A stretch of 64,000 bases of DNA from the NCBI GenBank assembly GCA_035626475.1, contig DASPNP010000031.1:30534-94533 (forward strand), read 5' to 3'. Shown piece after piece: positions 53,445 through 62,936 of this stretch. Made by a program: the position numbers and the translations under genes. Under the pieces are notes generated by a model, which had not been told where the DNA came from, ran no database searches, and was given only the letters and a program-made list of their open reading frames with translations. This DNA comes from DASPKT01 sp035626475. Lineage in GTDB: Bacteria; Pseudomonadota; Alphaproteobacteria; Azospirillales; Azospirillaceae. Each line of letters starts with the position of its first letter. Within the stretch, counting starts at the first letter, position 1.

Positions 53445-54784
53445 GGCGCCTGCTTTATGATGTATGCCTCGTATTTCGCCTCTATAATTGGCGCCAGTTT
53501 AAAACCCACACCTCCACCTACATCCGTGACTCTCTTTTTCATTACATCATATGCTGCCACAGAAAATTCCCTCCCCATAACCGCAGGAAAGTTCTCTATT
53601 CCTTCAACAAAAACAAAGACAGATTTGTCATCATCCAGCCTCTGTTTTGAAACTTCAGAGAATATCTTCTTAGCATCTGCGGATATTTTCTCAGTTGTGA
53701 AAATAATCGCTTTGTCAGCTTGATATCGCACTTGGCGGTAATTTAGCGCATGCGCATCACCGCCACCAAATTCCTTGTCTTTTAACTCAAAAATCCACTT
53801 TTTGCCATAGTAATCTAATATTATGTCCACCTCTTCCGAGCCGTCGTGAACATTCCACTTAATCACATCAAGAGGAATACCTAACGTAACGAGCTGATCA
53901 GTCGCCCAAACTGTCAACCAATGGCTTTTCACCACTAGTTTTTTCCCCAATTCAGTTAAGGCATAACCTTCAGTAAAATTTTCACTCCGATAAGATCTAT
54001 TACATCCGACGCACACGAGGTTCAAAACAGAATCAGGGATAGCTTCAGACTGGTTATCTATACGGCACAAAGGGGATCCATTTGCTTTGCACTCAATCAC
54101 TTGATCCGTTCGCACAACTCCCGCCTCAGAGAACTGAACTAAAGCGTCCTTGTATGCGCCCCCTGACCGTCGCCTTGAAAGAAGATCTCGAGCGCGCGCA
54201 AAGCCAGCCTGTGAAATTTCGATCAACAGCTTCTGCAGCTTTGACTTCGCTATTGCTTGCGCACCGACCACATAGGCGCTCTCCAAAACAGCACGGCCGA
54301 ATTGCTCCTCTTCATCATTTCCTTCTTCATCCGCTTCTTCATGAGAACTTCTGTCGGCCCATTGCAAGGAAGAGAGTTCCTCGTCCCTTTTTTTCAGAAC
54401 CCGCCTCGCACATTCCAATACTGCCTCCGAAAACTTGGTAAACTTAGCATGTATTTCGCAGTCATCAATCGACATAAAACTAACAGTCAGCGATTCAAAA
54501 TCATGTTCCGAAAAAAATCCCCCTTCTGCAGACAAAACTGCGATACTATTTCCATCAACGTACAGCTCTCCGCACATCGCCTCCATATAGTCAACGCTTA
54601 TATCACGTCTTGATGGGTATTCATCGGCGATAGCTGCTTCGGGAATACCTGCAGATTTCCATAGAAAATCACGCGCTTCTTTTAACAAAGGCTTATACCC
54701 AAAGCCCTCAACCATCCGCATTAAGTCACGAAGCTCGTCAATGGAGAAGCCCACGTGGGAAACTTTGGAAAATGTTCTTAGCAT
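53441..54784 (-). CDS. AT-rich foreign gene: PD-(D/E)XK-type nuclease-like protein, unknown family
   Basis: A 447-residue protein that I cannot assign to a known family. Base use is unlike the rest of the window: 25 of 60 bases are G/C in 53521-53580 against about 70 % around it. Residues 1-130 are an uncharacterised domain; 148-161 are an acidic linker (HEEADEEGNDEEEQ). Residues 230-262 hold four cysteines (C232, C240, C258, C261) that could bind zinc, followed by a winged-helix-like GYALTELGKKLV. Residues 316-365 have a PD-(D/E)XK pattern: D320 in VDIIL, E333 and K335 in WIFELKD, with R350-Q351 after it. It has its own promoter and a GGGG ribosome site. Restriction or anti-phage function is inference. 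Confidence 0.75.
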   Translation of the reverse strand: MLRTFSKVSHVGFSIDELRDLMRMVEGFGYKPLLKEARDFLWKSAGIPEAAIADEYPSRRDISVDYMEAMCGELYVDGNSIAVLSAEGGFFSEHDFESLTVSFMSIDDCEIHAKFTKFSEAVLECARRVLKKRDEELSSLQWADRSSHEEADEEGNDEEEQFGRAVLESAYVVGAQAIAKSKLQKLLIEISQAGFARARDLLSRRRSGGAYKDALVQFSEAGVVRTDQVIECKANGSPLCRIDNQSEAIPDSVLNLVCVGCNRSYRSENFTEGYALTELGKKLVVKSHWLTVWATDQLVTLGIPLDVIKWNVHDGSEEVDIILDYYGKKWIFELKDKEFGGGDAHALNYRQVRYQADKAIIFTTEKISADAKKIFSEVSKQRLDDDKSVFVFVEGIENFPAVMGREFSVAAYDVMKKRVTDVGGGVGFKLAPIIEAKYEAYIIKQAP

Positions 54785-54812
54785 GAGCGACCCCTAGTAG
54801 AAAATCGACGCT

Positions 54813-54840
54813 AAGATACCGTACTTTAAACTGAATTCAA
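54813..54840 (-). promoter_or_regulatory. promoter of the foreign nuclease-like gene
   Basis: TTGAAT (54835-54840), 16 bases, TATCTT (54813-54818) on the minus strand, giving a leader of about 20 bases. The -35 box lies 3 bases from the uvrD stop codon, within the AT-rich segment. Confidence 0.65.
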
Positions 54841-54842
54841 TG

Positions 54843-57233
54843 TCACCCCGCCTGGTCGGCCCGCACCACGAAGCTGTCCAGCACCTTCTTGGTCCCGGCG
54901 CGGTCGAAGTTGATCTCCAGCTTGTCGGTCTCGACGAACTTGACCGTGCCGTAGCCGAACTTCTGGTGGAAGACGCGGGCGCCCGGCTGGAAGGGGGCGT
55001 TGGGGCGGGTGCGGGGGGTGACGTCGAAGGCGGTGCCCTCGATGGTGCGGCCGCCGCCTTTCGGGGCCTGCTGGCCCATGCGGTTGAATCGCTCGTTGAA
55101 GCCGCCGCCGCTCTTGCCGAAACCGGTCCCGAAGCCGCCCCCGAAACCGCCGCCCCAGCCGCCGGCCTGCTGCGCCTGGTCGCGCCAGTGGATGCCGACG
55201 CCGGGATCGTTGTCGGTCTCGATATGCTCGGGCGGCAGCTCCTCGACGAAACGCGAGGGGATGGCGCTGGCCCAGCTGCCATGGATGCGGCGGTTGGCGG
55301 CATGGGAGACGTAGACGCGCTTGCGGCCCCGCGTGATGCCGACATAGGCGAGCCGCCGCTCCTCCTCGAGGCCCGCCACGCCGTTCTCGTCCAGCGTGCG
55401 CTGGCTGGGGAAGACGCCCTCCTCCCAGCCCGGCAGGAAGACCACGTCGAACTCCAGACCCTTGGCGCCGTGCAGCGTCATCAGCGAGATCTGCTCGGCC
55501 TGGGTGGACTCGACATTTTCCATGACCAGGCTGACATGCTCGAGGAACCCGGTCAGGTTCTCGAACTCGCCCATGGCGTTGATGAGCTCCTTGAGGTTCT
55601 CCAGCCGGCCCGGCGCCTCGGGCGTCTTGTCCTCCTGCCACATGCGGGTGTAGCCGCTCTCGTCCAGGATGGTCTGGGCGAGGTCGGTGTGCGGGATGCG
55701 GTCGAGGTTGGACTGCCAGCGGCCGATGTCCTGCATCAGCTGGCGCAGCGTGGCGCGGGCCTTGGGCTTCAGCTCGTCCGTCTCGGACAGGCGCCAGGTC
55801 GCCTCGGTCAGCGACACGCCCAGCTCGCGCCCCGTGGTGTAGAGCTGCTGGATGGTGGCCGGGCCGATGCCGCGCTTGGGCGTGTTGATGATGCGCTCGA
55901 ACGCCAGATCGTCGTCCGGCTGCGCCACGACGCGCAGGTACGCCAGCGCGTCCCTGATCTCCATCCGCTCGTAGAAGCGCGGGCCGCCGACCACGCGGTA
56001 GGGCAGGCCCAGCGTGATGAAGCGCTCCTCGAACTCGCGGGTCTGGAAGCCGGCGCGCACCAGCACCGCCATGTGGCCCAGCGAGGTGCCCTGGCGCTGC
56101 AGCGCCTCGACCTCCTCGCCGACCCAGCGCGCCTCCTCCTCCGCGTCCCAGACGCCGCGGACGCGCACCTTGTCGCCGCCGTCGACCTCGGTCCACAGCG
56201 TCTTGCCGAGGCGTCCCTGGTTCTTGGCGATGATGCCGGCGGCCGCGCCCAGGATATGGGCGGTGGAGCGGTAGTTCTGCTCCAGCCGGATGATCTGGGC
56301 GCCGGGGAAGTCGGTCTCGAAGCGCAGGATGTTGCCGACCTCGGCGCCGCGCCAGCCATAGATCGACTGGTCGTCGTCGCCGACGCAGCAGATGTTCCTG
56401 TGGCCCTGGGCCAGCAGCCGCAGCCAGAGATACTGGCTGACGTTGGTGTCCTGGTACTCGTCCACCAGCACGTAGCGGAAGCGGTGCTGGTACTCCTGGA
56501 GCACGTCCTCATGCTCCTGGAAGATGCGGATGTTGTGCATCAGCAGGTCGCCGAAGTCGCAGGCGTTCAGCGTGCGCAGGCGCTCCTGGTACTGGCGGTA
56601 GAGGCCGAGGATCTTGCCGCCGGCCGCGTCGCCGGCATCCTCGGCGCGCAGCTTCTCCGGCGGCAGCGCCCGGTCCTTCCAGCGCTCGATGACCGACAGC
56701 AGCAGCCGCGCCGGCCACTTCTTCGAATCGATGTTCTCCGCCTCCATCAGCTGCTTCAGCAGGCGGATCTGGTCGTCCGTGTCCAGGATGGTGAAGCTGG
56801 GCTTGAGGCCCACCAGCTCGGCATGCCGGCGCAGGATGCGGGCGGCCAGGGCGTGGAAGGTGCCCATCCACCACCCCTCCGGCTCGCCGCCGATGAGGTT
56901 GGCCACGCGGTCGCGCATCTCGCGCGCGGCCTTGTTGGTGAAGGTGACGGTCAGCACCTGCCAGGGCGTGGCGCGGCGCGTGGTCAGCAGATGCGCCAGC
57001 CGCGTGGTCAGCACCCGGGTCTTGCCCGTGCCGGCGCCGGCCAGCACCAGGACCGGCCCGTCCAGCGCCTCCACCGCCTCGCGCTGCGCCTCGTTGAGGT
57101 TGGCGAGATAGGCCAGCCGTTCCGCCGGCGGCCGGGGCGCGGCCGGGGCGGGCTTGAACGGCGCGGGCGTCGCGGAAGCTTGCGCTTGGCGCGGCGGCTG
57201 GGGCGGGTCGATGCGCGAGAAGAGGTCCGACAT
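54843..57233 (-). CDS. uvrD: DNA helicase II UvrD/PcrA
   Basis: 3'-5' superfamily 1 helicase in nucleotide-excision and mismatch repair. The 796-residue protein has Walker A AGAGTGKT (65-72), VLVDEYQDTN as Walker B, VGDDDQSIYGWRGAE, LEQNYRS, and TLHGAKGLEFDVVFLPGWEEG. The C-terminal 50 residues (VFHQKFGYGTVKFVETDKLE) form the PcrA-type RNA-polymerase-binding Tudor-like tail. Start ATG 57233 (MSDLFSRID). The last codons end at the edge of the foreign gene segment. Confidence 0.97.
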   Translation of the reverse strand: MSDLFSRIDPPQPPRQAQASATPAPFKPAPAAPRPPAERLAYLANLNEAQREAVEALDGPVLVLAGAGTGKTRVLTTRLAHLLTTRRATPWQVLTVTFTNKAAREMRDRVANLIGGEPEGWWMGTFHALAARILRRHAELVGLKPSFTILDTDDQIRLLKQLMEAENIDSKKWPARLLLSVIERWKDRALPPEKLRAEDAGDAAGGKILGLYRQYQERLRTLNACDFGDLLMHNIRIFQEHEDVLQEYQHRFRYVLVDEYQDTNVSQYLWLRLLAQGHRNICCVGDDDQSIYGWRGAEVGNILRFETDFPGAQIIRLEQNYRSTAHILGAAAGIIAKNQGRLGKTLWTEVDGGDKVRVRGVWDAEEEARWVGEEVEALQRQGTSLGHMAVLVRAGFQTREFEERFITLGLPYRVVGGPRFYERMEIRDALAYLRVVAQPDDDLAFERIINTPKRGIGPATIQQLYTTGRELGVSLTEATWRLSETDELKPKARATLRQLMQDIGRWQSNLDRIPHTDLAQTILDESGYTRMWQEDKTPEAPGRLENLKELINAMGEFENLTGFLEHVSLVMENVESTQAEQISLMTLHGAKGLEFDVVFLPGWEEGVFPSQRTLDENGVAGLEEERRLAYVGITRGRKRVYVSHAANRRIHGSWASAIPSRFVEELPPEHIETDNDPGVGIHWRDQAQQAGGWGGGFGGGFGTGFGKSGGGFNERFNRMGQQAPKGGGRTIEGTAFDVTPRTRPNAPFQPGARVFHQKFGYGTVKFVETDKLEINFDRAGTKKVLDSFVVRADQAG

Positions 57234-57343
57234 GGGGAGAACATATAGCGCACGGAATGCCGTTCGTCTCCCCCTGGAGGGAGCCTTAACCCGGCATTGT
57301 CACCGGCCGCCGCCGATGCGCCGCCGCCATGCGCCCCGCAGCC

Positions 57344-57371
57344 TTGCACCACGCGGCTCCAAGCCTATAAT
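57344..57371 (+). promoter_or_regulatory. sigma-70 promoter of purE-purK
   Basis: TTGCAC (57344-57349), 16 bases, perfect TATAAT (57366-57371). The start lies about 25 bases before the purE start codon. No PurR or riboswitch signal was recognised. Confidence 0.75.
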
Positions 57372-57401
57372 CCGCCGCTTCCTACAGGGGGAGCGCCGCC
57401 T

Positions 57402-57896
57402 TTGAGCACCGGAACGCAGCCGCTGGTCGGCATCATCATGGGCAGCCAGTCCGACTGGGCGACCATGACCCACGCCGCCACCGTCCTCACCGACCTGGGC
57501 GTGCCGTTCGAGACGCGCATCGTCTCGGCCCACCGCACCCCGCACCGGCTGGTCGAGTATGCGGGCTCCGCCAAGGGCCGGGGGCTGAAGGTGGTGATCG
57601 CCGGCGCCGGCGGAGCCGCCCATCTGCCGGGCATGTGCGCCTCCATGACGCCGCTGCCGGTCTTCGGCGTGCCGGTCGAGAGCCACGCGCTGAAGGGCAT
57701 GGACAGCCTGCTCTCCATCGTCCAGATGCCGGGCGGGGTGCCGGTGGGGACGCTGGCCATCGGCAAGGCCGGCGCCATCAATGCCGGGCTGCTGGCGGCA
57801 AGCGTCCTGGCGCTCTCCGACGAGGCCCTGGCCGCCCGGCTGGACGCCTGGCGCGCGCGCCAGACCGAGTCGGTCGCCATCGAGCCGAAGGACTGA
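57402..57896 (+). CDS. purE: N5-carboxyaminoimidazole ribonucleotide mutase
   Basis: Class I PurE, moving the carboxyl of N5-CAIR to C4 in purine synthesis. The 164-residue product shows GIIMGSQSDWATM, VSAHRTPHRLV and GAGGAAHLPGM. The start is probably TTG at 57402, with GGGGGAG nine bases upstream; the longer frame runs back over the promoter. Three bases separate it from purK. Confidence 0.95.
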   Translation: MSTGTQPLVGIIMGSQSDWATMTHAATVLTDLGVPFETRIVSAHRTPHRLVEYAGSAKGRGLKVVIAGAGGAAHLPGMCASMTPLPVFGVPVESHALKGMDSLLSIVQMPGGVPVGTLAIGKAGAINAGLLAASVLALSDEALAARLDAWRARQTESVAIEPKD

Positions 57897-57898
57897 CC

Positions 57899-58963
57899 AT
57901 GCGCACCCTGCCCCCCGGCTCCACCATCGGCATGCTCGGCGGCGGGCAGCTGGGCCGCATGACGGCGCTGGCCGCGGCGCGGCTGGGCTACCGGGTCCAT
58001 GTCTTCGGGCCCGAGGTCGACAGCCCCTGCGCCCAGGTGGCGGCATCCGAGACCCTGGCCGACTGGCACGACCGCGCGGCGCTGGCCCGCTTCGCGGCCG
58101 CGGTCGATGTCGTGACGCTGGAATGGGAGAACGTGCCGACCGATACGGTCGCGTTCCTGGCCGGGCATGTCGAGGTCCATCCCGGCGCCGCCGTGCTGGC
58201 GGTTGCGCAGGACCGGCTGCGCGAGAAGAGCTTCGCCAACGGGCTGGGGATATCCACCGCGCCGTTCCGCGCCGTGCACGGCGCGGACGAACTGGCGCGG
58301 GCGCTGGAGGAGATCGGCCGGCCCGCCATCCTGAAATCCACCCGCCTCGGCTATGACGGCAAGGGCCAGGTGCGCATCAAGGCGGACACGGACCCGGCGG
58401 CCGCCTGGGCCGAGATGGGATCGCCGCAGGGCATCCTGGAGGGCTTCGTCGATTTCGCGCTGGAGGTCAGTGTCATTGTCGCCCGCCGGGCCGACGGCGC
58501 CATGGCCGCCTACCCCGCCGTGGAGAACCGGCACAAGGCCGGCATCCTGGACGAGACCCACGTCCCCGCCCCCATCGCCCCCGACGTGGCGGCGGAGGCA
58601 GGCCGCGTCGCCCGCGCCCTCACCGAGGCGCTGGGCGTGGTCGGGCTGCTGGCGGTGGAGATGTTCGTGACGGCCGACGGCCGGGTGCTGGTCAACGAGG
58701 TGGCGCCGCGCCCGCACAATTCCGGCCACTGGACCATGGATTTCGCCGTCACCGACCAGTTCGAGCAGCTGGTGCGCGCGGTCTGCGGGCTGCCGCTGGG
58801 CGATACCTCGCCCCGGCAGGCCTGCATGATGAAGAACCTGATCGGCGACGACGTCGCCGCCTGGGCCGATTTCCTGGCCGAGCCCGGAGCCCGGCTGCAT
58901 CTCTACGGCAAGGCCGAGGCGCGCCCGGGCCGCAAGATGGGCCATGTGAACCGCCCGGCCTGA
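57899..58963 (+). CDS. purK: N5-carboxyaminoimidazole ribonucleotide synthase
   Basis: ATP-dependent carboxylation of AIR, the step before PurE. The 354-residue ATP-grasp protein has IGMLGGGQLGRMTALAA, ATP-side ILKSTRLGYDGKGQVRI and the metal/ATP segment VNEVAPRPHNSGHWTMD. Start ATG 57899. It ends 4 bases before the stop of the convergent gene. Confidence 0.96.
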   Translation: MRTLPPGSTIGMLGGGQLGRMTALAAARLGYRVHVFGPEVDSPCAQVAASETLADWHDRAALARFAAAVDVVTLEWENVPTDTVAFLAGHVEVHPGAAVLAVAQDRLREKSFANGLGISTAPFRAVHGADELARALEEIGRPAILKSTRLGYDGKGQVRIKADTDPAAAWAEMGSPQGILEGFVDFALEVSVIVARRADGAMAAYPAVENRHKAGILDETHVPAPIAPDVAAEAGRVARALTEALGVVGLLAVEMFVTADGRVLVNEVAPRPHNSGHWTMDFAVTDQFEQLVRAVCGLPLGDTSPRQACMMKNLIGDDVAAWADFLAEPGARLHLYGKAEARPGRKMGHVNRPA

Positions 58964-58967
58964 GGAC

Positions 58968-59342
58968 TCAGCGCCTCTCCCCGGCGGGAGCGGCGTCGCG
59001 CAGCTCCGCCCGCAGCTCGTCGAAGGCGTTGGCGAGGGCGATCTGCGTCTCGGCCGAGGCGCGGTTCTGCCGCAGGAAGGCGGCGAGCCGGATATCGTCC
59101 AGCAGCGGCAGCAGCTCGTAGGCCTGCCGGGCCACCGTCGGATCGGCCGAGGCCCACTGGGCGACGGCGAACAGGCAGACATTGGCGTAGCTGGTGATGT
59201 GCCCGAAGGGTACGTCGGGGATCTTGGCGCAGACCGTGTCGCGCAGCGGCCAGTCGGCCTTCTGCTGCGGCTGCGCGGCCAGGGACGGCGCCGGGAACAG
59301 CATTCCGGCGACGACGACCGCTACCGCCTTCGCCCCAGCCAT
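58968..59342 (-). CDS. small exported protein of unknown function
   Basis: A 124-residue protein with a signal peptide (KAVAVVVAGMLFPAPSLAA) and two cysteines in the mature part (DTVCAKIPD and ANVCLFAVAQWA) that could form a disulfide. The rest is helical. ATG 59342 (MAGAKAVAV) is chosen because it puts the signal peptide at the N-terminus and has GGAGGG upstream. Convergent with purK. No family recognised. Confidence 0.65.
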   Translation of the reverse strand: MAGAKAVAVVVAGMLFPAPSLAAQPQQKADWPLRDTVCAKIPDVPFGHITSYANVCLFAVAQWASADPTVARQAYELLPLLDDIRLAAFLRQNRASAETQIALANAFDELRAELRDAAPAGERR

Positions 59343-59441
59343 GCCCCTGCCCTCCAACCCGGTTCGACAGCGTACACATGTAGTGAACTCTCGAAACGGC
59401 CCCCGCGCAAGAGGCATCGCGGCGGTGGCGGGCGGGGATCC

Positions 59442-59618
59442 CTACTCGTCGAGCTTGTGGCCTTCCAGCTCCCGGCGCGCCTTCTCCCGCAGGGTCTTCT
59501 CCCGCGCCTTCTCCTCCTTGGTGCGGCCGAACTTGCTGCGGTTCTCCGCGGCCTGGGCCTGCTTCTCCGAGCGCTCCTTCGCCTTGCGGAAGCGGTTCAG
59601 GTTGACGATCTCGCCCAA
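59442..59618 (-). CDS. DUF4169 family protein
   Basis: A 58-residue, highly charged, helical protein: GEIVNLNRFRKAKERSEKQ, later RTKEEKAREKTLREKARREL. The N-terminus E-I-V-N-L-x-R-x-R-K matches the DUF4169 pattern I know from alphaproteobacteria. The start codon is probably TTG at 59618, four bases after a strong GGGAGGA site. Function unknown. Confidence 0.78.
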   Translation of the reverse strand: MGEIVNLNRFRKAKERSEKQAQAAENRSKFGRTKEEKAREKTLREKARRELEGHKLDE

Positions 59619-59738
59619 TGGTTCCTCCCGTCTCCGGCAGCACGGCCCTTTGCGCAACCGCCCCGGCGTCCCTAACTTAGCGTGAGGGCGGCGCCGCCCG
59701 CCAGCCATAGCCTCCCCCGGTTCCAGGATGCGAAACCC

Positions 59739-62700
59739 GTGAAGAAGCTGCTCATCGCGCTCGGCGCCCTGCTGGTCCTGGCGGCGGCGGCGCTGCTCGT
59801 GGGGCCGCAGCTCGTCGACTGGAACGGGCAGCGCGACCGTGTGGCGGCCGTGCTGGCGGCGGCCACCGGGCGGAATGTCGCGATCGCGCCGGACGGGCAG
59901 GTCGCCTTCCGCATGCTGCCGCGCCCGATGCTGGCGCTGGAGGGCGTCACCCTCGCCCATGCCGACGCCGTCGACCGCCCGTTGGCCGAGATCGGCCGGT
60001 TGGATTTGCGGGTGGCGCCGCTGCCCCTGCTGCGCGGCGAGATCCGGATGGAGAGCCTGACCCTGGTGGCCCCCCACCTGACCGTCGAGGCGGCGCCGGA
60101 CGGCACGCTGCGCTGGCCGGTGGAGCCCGGGGCGCTGGGCGGGCCGGTGCGGCTGGACCGGCTGGTGCTCGAGGGCGGCACGCTGCGGCTGCCGCTCGCC
60201 GGCGGGACGCGCGAGCTGACCGGCGTCAGCGGCGAGCTGACGGCCGGCGGCCCCGAGGGCCCCTACCATGTCCAGGGTGGCTTCATGCTGGGCGGCCTGC
60301 CGCTGTCGCTGGACCTCTCCACCGGCCGGCTGGGCGAAGGCGGCGCCGTCTCCGCGCGCGCCGCCCTGACGCTGCCCGGCGGCAAGTCCGCCCTGCGCTT
60401 CGCCGGAGCCGTGAACCGCGCGGCCGGGCGCCTGCAGGGCGAGCTGCGCGCCGAGGGCGAGCGGCTGGCCGAGCTGGCTGATTTTGCCCGCGCCGCCGGG
60501 CTGGAGCCGCCCCTGCCTTTGCCGCCCGACCAGCCCTTCGCGCTGCGCGGCACGTTGACCGCCGAGGCGGCCGGGCTGACCATCGACGGCGCCGATCTGC
60601 GGGTGGGCGAGAGCCGCGCCACCGGCAGCCTGGAATGGCGCCCGGCGGAGGGACAGCGGGAGGCGGAGGGCCGGCTGGTGCTGGCGTTCCCGCTGCTGGA
60701 TCTCGACAGCTGGCCGGCGCCTGCCGCCACGCCTGCCGTCCCGGCGGGCCGCTTCGGCTTCGACCTGCTGGCCGACCAGGTGCGCCTCAAGGGGGGCGTG
60801 CTGCGCGACGCGCGGCTGGTGGGCGCCACGGCGGGCGGGGTCGCCACCATCGAGGGCGCGGGCGCCACCCTGCCCGGCGGCGGCCCGCTCGCCCTGGCCG
60901 GCACGATCCGGCAGCAGGAGAACCGCGCCGTCGCCGACCTGCAGCTGGAGACCTCCACGGACGATGCCCGCGCCCTGCTCTCCTGGCTGGGCATGGACGT
61001 CTCCCGCGTGGCGCCCGAGCGGCTGCGCCGGGCGACGCTGGCGGGGCGGCTGACGGGCCATGCCGGGAGCTTCCAGCTTTCGGGCCTGAAGGCGTCGCTG
61101 GACACCTCGACCCTGACCGGCGCCCTGTCCGTCTCCCGCCCGGCGGGGACGGAGGGGCGGACCGGCATTGGGCTGCGGGCCGCCGTCGACCGGCTGGATC
61201 TGGATGCCTACCTGCCCGCCGACTGGCTGGCACGGCGCGAGGACGGCACGCCCGGCTGGGCCGCCGCGGCCAGGGCGGCCGACCTGAACCTGGACGTCAC
61301 AATCGGCCAGGCGACGATCCTGGGGCTGCCCTTCCAGGGACTGGCGCTGGCCGGCGGCACCGGACCCGAGGGCATCGCCCTGCGCATGCTGAAGGCCGAG
61401 GGCGCCGCCGGGGTGGCGGTGACGGCGTCCGGCCGGATCAGCGGTCCCTGGCCGGTGACGGACAGCCATCTGACCCTGACCGCCGCGGCCGAGACGCTGG
61501 CGCCGCTGTTCCGGGCGCTGGGCACCGAGCCGCCGCTGCCGCCGGAGCGGCTGGGGGCGGTGAAGCTCTCCCTGCGGCTGGCCGGCGACGCCGCGCGGCT
61601 GGCGGTGGAGGGCGAGGCGGGCTTGGCCGGCGGCACGCTGCAGGTCGGCGGATCGCTGGCGGCGCTGGATGCGGCGCCGGAGCTGGCGCTGAAGCTGCGC
61701 GGCACCTTTCCGGAGGCCGCGACCGCCTTTCGCCTGCTGCTGCCGGACTGGCGGCCGGGGACGGGCAAGCTGGGCGCCTTCGACGGCTACGCCGAACTGA
61801 ACGGCCCCTGGTCCAATCTCAGGATCGGCGCCATCCAGGCCATGCTGGGCGACAGTCCCGTGCGCGGCGAAGCCGCCCTGGACCGCACCGGGCCTGTGCC
61901 GAAGCTGACCGCCAATCTCGACACCGGCCCGCTGGACCTCGATCTGCTGGCGCCCGATATGGTCTCCCCTGGCTGGGAAGGGCGCCCCTGGGCCGTCGGC
62001 TGGCTGCACGGGCTGGAGGGCGGCCTGAGCCTGACCGCCCAGGCGCTGGCGGCGCGGGGCGAGACGCTGGACCGCGCGAAGCTCACCGCCCGGTTCGGCG
62101 GCGGCACGCTGACTCTGGAGCGGATGGAGAGCGGCTGGCGCGGCGGCCGGCTGGTCGCGTCGGGCAGCCTGTCCCGGCCGCTGCCGCCCGCCCCCGACGC
62201 CCCGCCCGGTCCCGCCGAGGCGTCGCTGCGCATCGAGCTTGCCGGGGTGGGGCTGCCGGAGCGGGCGGAGGGTGCGCGCGGGCTGGACCTGTCCGGCGGC
62301 CGCGCCGATCTGGTGCTGGAGGGCAAGGGATCGGGCGCCGATCCGGATGCCATCGCCGGCAGCTTCGTCGGCGCCGGCCGGCTGTCCCTGACCGACACCG
62401 CCCTGACCGGCATGGGGCTGGAGGCGCTGTCGGCTACCCTGCCCGCCGGCCGTGCCCGCGCGCAGACGGCGCTGAACGCTGCGTTCGGCGCGGGGCGCAC
62501 CCCGCTGGACGGCGCGACCGCCGAGGTGACGGTGGACAACGGCGCCTGGAAGCTCGCCGGCCTCGCCGCCGAAGGGCCGGCCGGGAAGCTCACCGGCGGC
62601 GGCACGGTCGATCTGGCCGCCGACGCGGCCGACTTGGCGCTGACCGTCGCGCTCGCCGAGCCCGAGGGCGCGCCGCTCTTCACCGTGGCGCTGGCGGGAC

Positions 62701-62936
62701 CGCTGGACCGGCCCGGGCGCAGCCTGGACGCCAAGGCGCTGGTCGACTGGTCGGCGGCCAAGGCGGAACCGCCCGCCCTGCCTCCCCCGCCCGTGCCGAA
62801 GGTCGAGTCGGCGAAGCCGCCGGCGGCCAAGCCCGCGCCGAAGCCGGCCGCGGCGGCGAAAGCCGTTCCGCCCAAGGCGCCGGAACCGCCGCCGCGCGGC
62901 GCGGTGGACGGCATCCTGGAGCGGCTGCGGCAGTAG
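59739..62936 (+). CDS. AsmA-like envelope protein
   Basis: A 1065-residue inner-membrane-anchored protein of the AsmA family (bridge-like lipid transport between membranes). A signal anchor KLLIALGALLVLAAAALLVG is followed by the AsmA start DWNGQRDRVAAVLAAATGRNV, and then about 850 residues of amphipathic beta repeats. The C-terminal AsmA_2 part has GRADLVLEGKGSG and LSLTDTALTGMGLEAL; a proline-rich tail ends it. GTG at 59739 is the likely start, just before the anchor. Confidence 0.9.
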   Translation: MKKLLIALGALLVLAAAALLVGPQLVDWNGQRDRVAAVLAAATGRNVAIAPDGQVAFRMLPRPMLALEGVTLAHADAVDRPLAEIGRLDLRVAPLPLLRGEIRMESLTLVAPHLTVEAAPDGTLRWPVEPGALGGPVRLDRLVLEGGTLRLPLAGGTRELTGVSGELTAGGPEGPYHVQGGFMLGGLPLSLDLSTGRLGEGGAVSARAALTLPGGKSALRFAGAVNRAAGRLQGELRAEGERLAELADFARAAGLEPPLPLPPDQPFALRGTLTAEAAGLTIDGADLRVGESRATGSLEWRPAEGQREAEGRLVLAFPLLDLDSWPAPAATPAVPAGRFGFDLLADQVRLKGGVLRDARLVGATAGGVATIEGAGATLPGGGPLALAGTIRQQENRAVADLQLETSTDDARALLSWLGMDVSRVAPERLRRATLAGRLTGHAGSFQLSGLKASLDTSTLTGALSVSRPAGTEGRTGIGLRAAVDRLDLDAYLPADWLARREDGTPGWAAAARAADLNLDVTIGQATILGLPFQGLALAGGTGPEGIALRMLKAEGAAGVAVTASGRISGPWPVTDSHLTLTAAAETLAPLFRALGTEPPLPPERLGAVKLSLRLAGDAARLAVEGEAGLAGGTLQVGGSLAALDAAPELALKLRGTFPEAATAFRLLLPDWRPGTGKLGAFDGYAELNGPWSNLRIGAIQAMLGDSPVRGEAALDRTGPVPKLTANLDTGPLDLDLLAPDMVSPGWEGRPWAVGWLHGLEGGLSLTAQALAARGETLDRAKLTARFGGGTLTLERMESGWRGGRLVASGSLSRPLPPAPDAPPGPAEASLRIELAGVGLPERAEGARGLDLSGGRADLVLEGKGSGADPDAIAGSFVGAGRLSLTDTALTGMGLEALSATLPAGRARAQTALNAAFGAGRTPLDGATAEVTVDNGAWKLAGLAAEGPAGKLTGGGTVDLAADAADLALTVALAEPEGAPLFTVALAGPLDRPGRSLDAKALVDWSAAKAEPPALPPPPVPKVESAKPPAAKPAPKPAAAAKAVPPKAPEPPPRGAVDGILERLRQ

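Noticed and set aside
54840..57248. 802-residue frame opposite uvrD
   Set aside because: Antisense shadow; uvrD has complete helicase motifs on the other strand.
59442..62009. 855-residue frame opposite the AsmA-like gene
   Set aside because: Apart from its last 58 codons (the DUF4169 gene) it is a GC-rich shadow of the AsmA gene with glutamine/arginine-rich nonsense composition.
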